A stretch of 64,000 bases of DNA from contig WNNJ02003050.1 of NCBI GenBank assembly GCA_012934845.2, forward strand, positions 62,001 through 126,000. Reading direction: 5' to 3'. This DNA is from Pomphorhynchus laevis. Lineage: Eukaryota; Acanthocephala; Palaeacanthocephala; Echinorhynchida; Pomphorhynchidae. The notes under the pieces were generated by a model. The model was not told where the DNA came from. It saw only the letters and a program-made list of their open reading frames with translations, and searched no databases. Made by a program: the position numbers and the translations under genes. This document shows, piece by piece, positions 54,906 through 64,000 of the stretch; positions within the stretch are counted from its first letter, which is position 1, and each line of letters begins with the position of its first letter.

Positions 54906-55880
54906 AATACTTTTCTTCGTTCCATAAAGACCTTACTTTAATAATATTTAATTTTTAAAATAGCTAAATTATTTCTTATAAAAATTTGGCTAAAAGTTTC
55001 CTCGCTATCGATATTTATATCCAAACGTTTCCTGAAGTAAACATAGAATTTAAATTTGATTATTGCTAAGTTTGAATTATTTATTATACTAGCGTCTACT
55101 AAAACAAAAAAAAACAGCAAAAAATTCTACTTCATGCATGTCTTTGTCATCGTGATTTAATCTTAAATACATTAAAGACGTTAATACTTAATGTTTGTAA
55201 TTTAAGTTAATAATTACGTTTGGTGGCTACTTGTATCATAGATATGTAAAGTATGCTTATAAATGAATTATTCAAGTTTTTCTTCATAAGTTCATTTTAG
55301 CAGTCTAAAATTATTTTATACGCGTCTTTATTTTAAATACTCTTTTACTTATAGAAGATACATACAAAATAATGCAAATTAGACAAATACACATTTCTAA
55401 CAAGCGTTCTTTATTTCAGAAACATCTCGATTATTTGAAAGTATTTTTTAATGAAGAAAAATGTGTTTTAAAATATTATCAAAGGTGTACGTGCTGTCCA
55501 AAATAAAATCTAAAAAATCATTGTTTTTAATGCTAAGCAATCTTAAGCTATCAAAATATAAAATTTTAATCAAATAAAGGATATTTTCTTCTTCGTTACT
55601 ATAATAATATATACTTAAAAACAATCTTAAATGTTAAGATTATCAAGCTCAGTCTGGCGAGATTAAGAAAATCTAGACCTATGTCACATAATTTTACGTT
55701 ATGTCAAGCAAATAGTGCACGTGATTATGAATGTCAGAATTTTAATAAGCAATATATTTATCGACTGCATACCTCCAAGGAAATTTCATCAACAGCTTTT
55801 GTTTAATACTAAAATGTAACTAGTCTTTTGGATTTGTATAACAAATTGCGATAGTTATCATTTTTTTATATTTTCTTTGA
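54906..55880. other. Intergenic, no gene seen
   Basis: TTTTCTTCTTCGTTACTATAATAATATATA near 55587 is a half-copy of the family C palindrome. The ORF at 54938-55120 (-) is AT-driven. Nothing else. Confidence 0.35.
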
Positions 55881-55884
55881 TCGA

Positions 55885-55975
55885 AATATCAAAGTATTTT
55901 TCTTCTTCTCTTTGATACAGCTCCAATAATTCTTTATCAATAATAGATAATTACCAAATAATTAATAATAATGGC
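55885..55975. repeat. Family B half copy
   Basis: GATCGAAATATCAAAGTATTTTTCTTC, then ACAGCTCCAATAATTCTTTATCAATAAT, the right half of the palindromic repeat family at 29.3, 31.1 and 57.3 kb. Confidence 0.6.
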
Positions 55976-56109
55976 AAATATGTTGGCTTATAGATAGGAT
56001 TAAATCAACTTACGTTTTCATCAAAATTTCAATTAATTAAATTATTCAAATGATTTTCAAGAAAATCAATACCATTGCATATTATGGCAATATATGATAT
56101 TGCCATTTC

Positions 56110-56480
56110 ATATATTGATCAAATCAGCAAACCAAGTCTACTTATTTAATATAATTATAAAATAAACGTAACATAATAAGGCTAAATCAAAATTTAATAA
56201 TTAATTAAATAAATAATTGTTATAAGATTTTTTATAATTTAAATCAAGTTAAAAAAATTGAAATTTAAAAAAAGTCATTTTTATGAATTGACTAATAAGT
56301 AACATACGATGTATCAGAATAAGGATTAGAGGTCATCAGGAGGAACTGCTATGCTATCAAGTTTTGGCCCCTAACTCCTCTACAAAACATAGCAGCGGGG
56401 CCAAATACGTGTTAAGGACGTATTTCCTCTGATTAAATTAAATAATATACAAAGTATATTATTTATTATCCATCCACAAA
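56110..56480 (+). repeat. Family A structured repeat, second well-preserved copy
   Basis: Same left end (ATCAAATCAGCAAACCAAGTCTA) and same pseudoknot as the 22.4 kb copy: CTGCTATG 56346-56353 with CATAGCAG 56388-56395, GGCCCC 56366-56371 with GGGGCC 56397-56402, then hairpin AAATACGT/ACGTATTT and TTCCTCTGAT. Loop bases differ at several sites while the stems are unchanged. Confidence 0.85.
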
Positions 56481-57475
56481 AATTTTCCGCTTATGATTTT
56501 AAATTTATTTTTTTATATTATTGTGTTGATTGATATATTTTACTATTTTCTGTTTGATGGTATTTTTATAGTAACCTAGTTTATATATCTTTTACGATAT
56601 AATAGTAGCGAACTCAAATCAAAACTATTCACTTCTTAAAGTTATCTTTTGCACATGTGTAAATTAAAATATGTCTATTCGAAAAAATTTGGTCGTATAA
56701 TGCTTTATATTTAATATTATACATGATCATTCATGATCATGATCATGCAAACCTGCTATGTTATCAGGTTTCTGCTCCTATTATTCGAACCAACATAGTT
56801 GCGGGCCCAAATACGCGCTAATGATGTATTTCCTCTGATTAAATTTGATTATCAAGTATTTGATTCTAATTAAAAGTAAATTATTTCTTATCTGTCCATA
56901 AAAATTTTCCGCTTAAGAGTTTAAATTTATTTTTAATAATATTTTGTCAATTTATATATTTTACTATTTTCTGTTTGATTATATTTTTATAGTAACCCAG
57001 TTTAACATATGTATCTATTGAATTATTTATATTATTTTGAAGAAAGCATTGGGCTTAAATAGGAAACTGTGTGTTGAAAGCTTCCAAGAATAAAGAAAAC
57101 GTGTTTCATATCACGTCTAAAGAACCATCATTAACAAATATAAAAAAGAAATGAATTCAAGTCTGCAATATAAATATAAAAAATGTTAAAATCTTTGTGA
57201 ATAAGATATTAAGTATTTCTGTAAATTAAGCTGCTAAATGTAATAAAATATAATATATTATAATATAATATTCTTATATTAAGGAATTATTGGATCTAGA
57301 TAAAAGAAAAGAGAAATTTTTTATTGATATTTCACTAACCTCTGTTAGCATCTTCAAAAAATTACTGAATATGCTAACAGAGGTTGGCGAAATATCAAAA
57401 AGTCCTATTTTCTTTGATCCAGCTCCAATAATTATTTATCAATAATGGATCATTATCAACTATTTAAAAAATAAA
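56480..57475 (+). repeat. ~900-bp composite repeat, copy 2
   Basis: Same order as 30310-31245: ATCTTTTACGATATAATAG, TGATCATGATCATGCAAACC, family A 3' part (56745-56915), AAAGCATTGGGCTTAAATAG, AAAACGTGTTTCATATCACG and a family B palindrome (57283-57475). Small indels and scattered substitutions distinguish the two copies. Confidence 0.75.
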
Positions 57476-59338
57476 ATATTCTTAAAATTAAAAACCAAAA
57501 TATCATTTTTTGTTTTAAAACTACTGATTGTTTACAGACGATTTAATAAAAATGAAAGTCATATACCTGCTACCCAAACTTGTTTAATTATTGATGGATT
57601 GGACTTTATCAAATCTTCCTTGGCTTTTCCTAATACAAAGCTAAGAATCTAGTCGTCTTGTTGTCGGCTGATTAAAAGAAAAAAGTACACTCTAGTTTTA
57701 AGTTTTCGTTGCAGTAAGGTTTTTATATTCATTATGTACGCCAAATTGAAAACTTGCTAAGACTGCGTTTAAGCACAACTTTTGTAGTTTTTGCAGTTTA
57801 ATTTAATCTTTTTTAATTATGCACAACTGTTTGAAAAAAGAGTGAAACTTCTAAATAACTGCTTATGCTAATAAGAAAGAACATTGCTTTGTTCAATATT
57901 TCAGTTTTAACATATATTCTCCCTAAATGATAAAATAATGGTAAATTCATCAATTGGCAGTATCTATGACAATATGTAATAGTAGAATTTAATTTTTAAT
58001 TTTGTGATATTTTGATCGAACATGCATTTAAACGTTTGCTCTTCAAGTTTAATGTGTAATATACATATATCGTTATACAGTGGGGAAAAGCCCAACGTTA
58101 GAACAATTTTCTCTTCGTTTAAAGTTCATTAGAAAGAGAAAACTCTGATCTATAAAGTAAAGGCAACTGCTGCCAAAACAATTTAAATGAGAAACAATTA
58201 ATTTTTCAACGTTTTTATATACCAGAGAAATTAGTAATGTTCATAATGCCAAGGATTTAGATTTTAAACAGAATTGTCAAATAAATTTTAAAATTAGAGT
58301 TTAATTTATACTTGACATTAGTAATAAAAATATAAATGATACTTGAGGATGAATTTTGTCGTATAATTGTCGTATAATTAAAAATAACTAATGTTGATCC
58401 GTGGTTGATCCGTTTGTTGGTCCTATTTGAAAATTTCAAAAATTTAAAATATTATATAATTATTAATTAAGTTAATTAATTAAGTTAACCGATTAAGTTT
58501 ACCAAATCAGTAAACTAAACGAATCTATTAACTGATTATATACAAAATTATGTGTTGTCTAGGCATTTTATAAATTATAATTTATCTTATACCTCAAATT
58601 TTAGTGGCACGACTGTATTTGCTATTAACATTAGATAAGATAGCTAGAGACAGTATTGCAAAACCCGCAATTTACGAATTGACTATTATATGGTGATGCT
58701 ACAATATAATAATTGAAACTATATAATGGTCATGCTACAATATAGTGGTCGAAACGACTACTATATTATCGTGCTACTATACTCTTCGTACCGACATTCA
58801 TAACTTTGCACCATTAGTATCCCATGATATGAGCAATCTAGTAAGTACATGCCTCAAATTGTGCCGTTTCAAACGTTTATTCATTTATCGTTCTGCCTTT
58901 CCATATTGCCACAGCAATTTGGATAGATCTTATTAACCGTAACTTAAATAACCGTAGTTACACTGTGAAGCTAAATTTATGCCCTTTTTACTCCCCAAGT
59001 CATGAGGCTGCAGTAGAAATTATTTCTGAGATATTCTATAGTTCATTCAGACAGAAATATGAGACTGAAGTAAATGCGGTATACAGAAACATGCCTAAAA
59101 ACGTGTTCCTTTTCTTAATCATTTCTAGAGATTTGACTACACCTTCATTAACTTATTAGAATATTCGTTTACGTCGAGAGTAACGTGCATGTAATAGGCT
59201 TTATATCGAAGCGGTATTTTATAGACAAATGCTATTTCAATACTCTTGCACAATCATATTTTACATAACGTGTAAATAAACCATTCAAATGCCACAGTGA
59301 ACCACACATATCTATATGGCTAATATGTTAATGTAGAA
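57476..59338. other. Intergenic with two unassigned open frames
   Basis: Frames at 58745-58936 and 58965-59159 (+) read through moderately protein-like sequence (YSPSHEAAVEIISEIFYSSF) but have no ATG-supported start, no splice context I can defend and no known motif. Repeated CTACAATATAAT/ATATGGTGATGC phrases lie at 58690-58745. No other feature. Confidence 0.3.
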
Positions 59339-59365
59339 TGCAATATCTACATTTATTACAAATTA

Positions 59366-60645
59366 ATGACAGAAAAAATTGTAAAAAAATTTACCATCGG
59401 TGCTTCAAACAACTTACAAAATCAAGCTAATATGGAACGGAACTCAGGTATTTCCAATGTAACATCGAATTTTCAAGCCAAAGAAAACAAGGTTAGTCCT
59501 ATTTCGTCTAATTTTTTAATCTCAAGCACGGATGGAGAACTCCCTCCTGTGCCTAAAGTGGTGAATCTGGTAATAATCAGACTTCTTCAACCATTTGAAA
59601 GGAAGAATCTTTTCAATATTTTTCTGAGAGAGTTTACAAGCTCTTATAAGAAGAGAATTCTATTTAATTCGATAAAATATTTAGATTCCGAAATCCGGGT
59701 TTCTTTCAGCTCTCCAGATCTGGCAGCATAGTACCTAGAATTTTTCGAAACACACCTAAAAGAATTTGGGTCAACTACTTACAGGCCTATTCAGGCGACT
59801 CTGAAAATTAATAATTTTCCGCCCTTTGCAACGGAGGAAGATATCATTGCTCTCACATCTGAGTTCAAAATTCATAATATTCGCCCAATCCTGGGCAAGA
59901 AAGGCCAGGCTATACCAATAGCATTCTGTTCTACCGCAGTCGATCAGGCGGAATATCTGGCTAAAAGCAAATGTAACCCCTTTCTGGGGTACAATCTTTC
60001 TTTCAATATCGTAGATGCTGATGACTTAACATACCCCCATTGCAATGGGTGCCACCTCTGGGGGCACTGGTCCTCGAACTGTACTAGGCCCCATACGTGT
60101 GGGGTTTGCAGCTCTTCCGAAGTCCATGAGGGAAATGTTCTCCCCCCTCTGTGTTCCAATTGTGGTGGTCAGCACCCGGCCTGGTCTAGAAGATGTCCTA
60201 TCTTCAAAGAATACAAATTAAGGCATTGTGGGGCACCGGTCAAACCGGCCCACTTTGCCGCTGCCAGCTTATCCAATTCAAACGGTTATGGTATGTCGGA
60301 CACCGACATTTTCAAAATTGTTGACGCAAGACTACAGATATATAAAGACGATATTCGAGCCTTAACGAACCATCTGATAGCGAAATTCGAGGAGTCTCGT
60401 TCTCCTCCATCGACGATTCTTACCTCTTCAAAGAGAGCCCCCCCCGTTCTAAGAAGAGATCATCTTCTAAACAAAAGTTGGCTTCCTTGAAGTTGGCAAA
60501 GAAAGATGATATATGTTGGGAGTTGTTGGCCTCAAAGGGAGATGAAGATAATGCCGGTGGGCAAGTGTCTTCTCCTGGTAGGACTGGGAGTGAGAAGGGC
60601 AACTTTCTCTCTCCTAGTTTCTGCTAGGAGGTAGGCATCCCACTC
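59366..60645 (+). pseudogene. LINE ORF1: zinc-knuckle gag-like protein
   Basis: ATG at 59366; one in-frame TAG (59729-59731), after which the same frame runs on to 60490. Contains an RNA-binding-like middle part and three knuckles near 60040-60200: CNGCHLWGHWSSNC, CGVCSSSEVHEG... and CSNCGGQHPAWSRRC. A run of eight C at 60438-60445 shifts the frame: after it a second frame continues (RSKKRSSSKQKL...) to a stop near 60629, giving a plausible natural C-terminus. Nucleic-acid chaperone role by family. Confidence 0.75.
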
Positions 60646-60661
60646 CAGCTGTCGTAACACA

Positions 60662-63120
60662 ATGCAAAGTAGTCAAGAGCCTTTTTCACTAAATATACTT
60701 CAGTAGAATCCGGGAGGTGCTTCTGCCCTTAGCCTTCTATCTGGTAGAGATGCGGATGTTATAGTCCTTCAGGAGACGCGGTCTATCCGTATCCCCCAGG
60801 ACATTACTCGATTTATCCCCAAGCATATTTACACCCACTTCACTCCGTACATAACCCCTCCTCACGCCTCTTCATCTCAAGGTCTTTTAACCCTAGTTAA
60901 ATGCTCCTTAAGATCATCCCTTCTTTTAAACTATTCTTGTCCAGCCCTGTCTTGTTTAGCTGTTTCACTTTGTAAGAATGGTAAACGTATCAGCATAGCC
61001 AATATCTATATTAGGCCAGGGGAAATTCACAAGAACCGTGATCTCCTGGACCGTATTTTGGGTAGTGGCTATGACATGTTACTCGGTGACTTCAACGACA
61101 GAACTGGTCGTTGGATTAATGCAGCACTCCGCAGAGTCAGGAACGATTATCTTATTCACAAAAACCGTCCCCAACTTTTCATTGCTCAACAACTAATTCT
61201 CTCCTCGACATATTACTGCTTCATAAGATGTGGTTGTTGAAACCCATCTGTACTGAGCAGTCGCGCCAAAAACAGACCATCTCTCATGACCTAATTCGTT
61301 GGCGGATAGAGGAAGATACGTTGCTTAGAAAGAGGTTTCACTTTGATCCCATTAGAGTGGCTTTCTTTCAGGCGGCTATCCAACTCTTCCCCAGAATTAG
61401 TAATGAGAATTTGACCGAATTTAATTCCTTCCTCTCCTCGCAAGCTACCGCGTTTCTTTCGACTACCTATAAAGGTCATATTTACAATCCCACTCCAACA
61501 AAACTCAAGGTTTTGGCTAAAATGCTACGTCTTCCCAATGTCTCTGTTTCCGCCAGGCAGGCCATCTCGAATGAATACTGGAGCACTAGATATAGGTTCC
61601 AGCTGAGCAGGGATAAGGCGAACATCGCTCACCTTAACCCTTCTCAGTCTTCCTTCTGGAAGATATTCAAGAAGGAGAAGTTTGTCTGTTGGAAGGATAG
61701 AGCTTTGGGTTGGATTGGTAGTATAGGCCTTGATAATGTTTTGAAGGAGTCACTATCCCTACATAATTATGGAGCCACTCAATCTCCCCAACCAATCCCG
61801 CCTTGGGGTGACTTCAGGAGCAGGGACTTATCTGTTACAGATATCCTTAACTCCTGGGGGCCACTTCCGGGCACCTCTAAATCCGTCGCTCCACTATCTT
61901 CTCGAGTCTGTCAGCTTTTGACAGCCAATCAAAGAAGAGAAGTGGCCGTCACAATGCTTTTAGCCTCACCATCCGATGTAGCCGCCATCAATATTAGTCG
62001 TAGAATTTTCTTACCAAAGCATAGTCCGGTTTCATGTCCCAAAGATCTGCGTCCCATTTCGATTCAAAACTCCCTCATCTCCATCTACGAAAAAGCGCTT
62101 GCGCGTAGAATCCGCGACCATTTAAGTAGGCGTAATTTGATCCCACCGAGTTTTCACGGGTTTGTCAAGGGACGCTCGGTTCATTCAGCAATAGGTGAAG
62201 TGCATCAGTTTTGTAGGGATAATAGCCATCAACTAGCTGTGGCTGTTTTCCTTGACTTTTCTGCTGCATTTGACCGCATTTCCATTCCCTTTGTTATCTC
62301 CTCTCTCAGGTCCCTCGGGTTGCCTGCGAGAATTGTTAACAGGGTGGAGATATTACTGTTTACCAAGAGGTTCTACTATGAAGACGACCCTGATGCGTGT
62401 CAGTTCTACCCTATTACAGGTGTGCCCCAAGGATCCCCACTTTCTCCTATCTTATTTCTTGCTGCCTCCATTGTACTATTCAAGAATTTAAAACGTGATC
62501 AACATCTAGTGGTATACGCTGATGATACCACGGCCCTGTTCTCTGGACGCAGGTGCAAAGATGTCGTTTCGGACATCAGCCGTTTCTTTTTAAGATTAAC
62601 AGACCAGCTGACCCTATCCAATCTTATTTTAAATTCATCCAAATCGCAGGTAGTTGTCTTTCATGGCACCCCTGCGACAAAGAAAAAATTAAAGAGACTA
62701 GCACTCTCTGCACTCTCCTTCATATTTGCCTCTGAACCACTCCCTACCTTTACAAGTCGAGTAAAATACCTGGGGTTCACTGTTACGGTGAACTGGTCGG
62801 CGAAAGCTGACCTGGATAGACTTAAACGTATCCTGAAGAAAACTAGGTGGGCCCTGAAACGGGCTCAGCATCTGTCGTTGAATGGGAAAACCCAAGTGCG
62901 CCTCTGGGGTACTTGGGCTATCTCGGGATTAGTCTTCTTTTCGAAAGGACGTCCTCCAGAGCAAAGACTAAGGTTTCTCATGCTCCTCATCTCGCGATTA
63001 CCGCGCATAGTCCGCCTAGATTGGATTCTTCGGGGGGTGATAGACCCCGGGTGGTTCAGTCGAAGAGCGGCGTGTTGGATTAGCTGGAGGGCTCAGATCC
63101 CGCTGGACCTGAGGCCGTAG
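60662..63120 (+). pseudogene. LINE ORF2: endonuclease-reverse transcriptase
   Basis: ATG at 60662. APE endonuclease: NILQ, amber (60704-60706), NPGGASAL, VIVLQETRS, MLLGDFNDRTGRW near 61080. A frameshift in the 61140-61240 interval leads into a 630-codon frame (61228-63120) with RT blocks DLRPISIQNSL, GFVKGRSVHSA, VFLDFSAAFDRI, GVPQGSPLSPILFLAAS and VVYADDTTALFSG, and a ~200-residue C-terminal part ending DLRP. All RT palm aspartates are present. Two breaks are visible, both in the endonuclease half. Confidence 0.85.
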
Positions 63121-63250
63121 AATAAATAGAAGATTGAATGATTATCGAATTTATATTATTTTTGTCTTCTTGCATGTTTTGTTCTGTGTAACACGTTTTT
63201 TATCGGTTACAAGTTTTGTTTAAGAAAATCCTTATCTTATCTTATCTTAC

Positions 63251-63895
63251 ATTTATTACTTTATTAACATTTTGTAATAATTCATGTTAAATTATTAACA
63301 CAATTTAAATGTTTATTGATTTTTATTTTGTTAATATCTTTTGTGTACTTTATCTTAATTTTTAATTAATTAACAATTAATATACATACAAACAGTTTGA
63401 TAAGGTAAATTATTTATTTATTGTTCGATCACGTCGTTAATTTTTACTTAATACTATTTTTTGTTGATAAGCGATATATTATATCGCTTATCGCCGTAAA
63501 CCAATCAATCGGTTCACTACGTCGAAACTTAATCGGTTCATGCAAGCACGCCTAAATTACAAACAGGATACATGACAGACATAATATAGACATTTGGTTC
63601 AAATATAATCAGGTATTTTTATAAATCATTTTATGCGATTCATACAAAATTATGAGCGTTTAATGAAAATGTATTACTCCGTAAAGATTATTATAATTTA
63701 AATTCGAATTATAATTTTAAATTATTATCCAGATTTGAATCATTAAATACAAGATTCCAATTTGACAACCGAATTCATATACTTCTAGATGCTCTGAAAG
63801 TAATTTATTAAATACATAATTTATTAAAGCAATATTGAGTTGCTAATTATCAACTTCTGATCGTCAATATTAGATTTAAATATTAGATAAAATGA
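63251..63895. other. Intergenic, no feature seen
   Basis: AT-rich. AGCGATATATTATATCGCT at 63471-63489 is a perfect 9-bp-arm hairpin. Nothing else. Confidence 0.4.
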
Positions 63896-64000
63896 TCGTC
63901 AATATTAGATAAAATTTAATAAGAGTAAATACATCCTTAGCATGTATTTAACCTCGCTGCTATGTTGTATCTAGAAATAAAGGGCCGAAACCTGAACTTA
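63896..64000 (-). repeat. Family A structured repeat, cut by window end
   Basis: Minus-strand 3' part: AAATACATCC...GCATGTATTT (hairpin arms), CTCGCTGCTATGTTG (A' and B' arms) and AGGGCCGAAACCTGAA running into the window edge. The outer arms are diverged. Confidence 0.6.

Larger units (their letters stand above)
59340..63250 (+). mobile_element. APE-type LINE, near full length, plus strand
   Basis: Second near-complete copy of the family at 44.3-48.2 kb: ORF1 59366-60645, ORF2 60662-63120, then a short 3' UTR ending in CTTATCTTATCTTATCTTA (63232-63250), a tandem 5-bp tail in place of poly(A). Only a few frame breaks, so younger or better kept than the minus-strand copy, but not intact. Confidence 0.85.

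Noticed and set aside
1-64000. CRISPR arrays, operons, ribosome-binding sites, bacterial mobile elements
   Set aside because: Spliced genes, LINEs and Penelope-like elements show that this is eukaryotic nuclear DNA; no regularly spaced repeat-spacer array is present.

Overview
The window is a strongly AT-rich stretch of an animal nuclear genome. Its genes have spliceosomal introns, its intergenic DNA is long and repeat-laden, and it carries non-LTR, Penelope-like, Tc1-like and LTR-element remains. The protein families and the mix of very short (about 50 bp) and multi-kilobase introns fit an AT-rich invertebrate. I cannot name the species from sequence alone.

Layout. About 10-13841 (+) holds the 3' part of a TRRAP/Tra1 gene: eleven small exons covering the end of the FAT region, the pseudokinase and the FATC tail, with introns full of repeats and one tandem array of ~400 bp units. 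14.3-20 kb is repeat-rich. A two-exon EF-hand gene related to neuronal calcium sensors lies on the minus strand (20239-21586) between inverted copies of a long AT-rich repeat. 22.2-26.5 kb holds more repeats, a LINE reverse-transcriptase remnant and a broken Ty3/gypsy fossil. An intronless PKA-type kinase gene lies at 27338-28501 (+). 28.8-34 kb is repeats plus LINE debris. An intronless ankyrin-repeat gene with a myristoylation-type N-terminus lies at 34584-35699 (-). A coding-looking ORF of unknown function is at 40018-40560 (+), and two short open stretches at 41.7 and 42.8 kb are unexplained. 44.3-49.5 kb (-) and 59.3-63.2 kb (+) hold copies of one APE-type LINE family with a zinc-knuckle ORF1. 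51.7-53.4 kb is a decayed Tc1-like transposon with ~284 bp terminal inverted repeats, abutting a 5'-truncated Penelope-like element (53.4-54.9 kb) that ends in a hammerhead-like motif.

Most unusual signal. An interspersed repeat ('family A', at least 15 full or partial copies here) encodes a conserved nested fold: an outermost stem, a second stem, two interleaved stems (order A-B-A'-B', a pseudoknot) and two hairpins. Copies that differ in sequence keep the pairing by compensatory changes, and the imperfect pairs in three copies become G-U wobbles on one and the same strand. That is the pattern expected of an RNA-level structure. Separately, hammerhead-like cores appear in the Penelope-like element, in a short repeat near 28.86 kb and, in rearranged order, in the 400 bp tandem array.

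The host genes (TRRAP, calcium-sensor-like, PKA-like, ankyrin) show no shared operon or pathway; they are independent genes separated by repeats.
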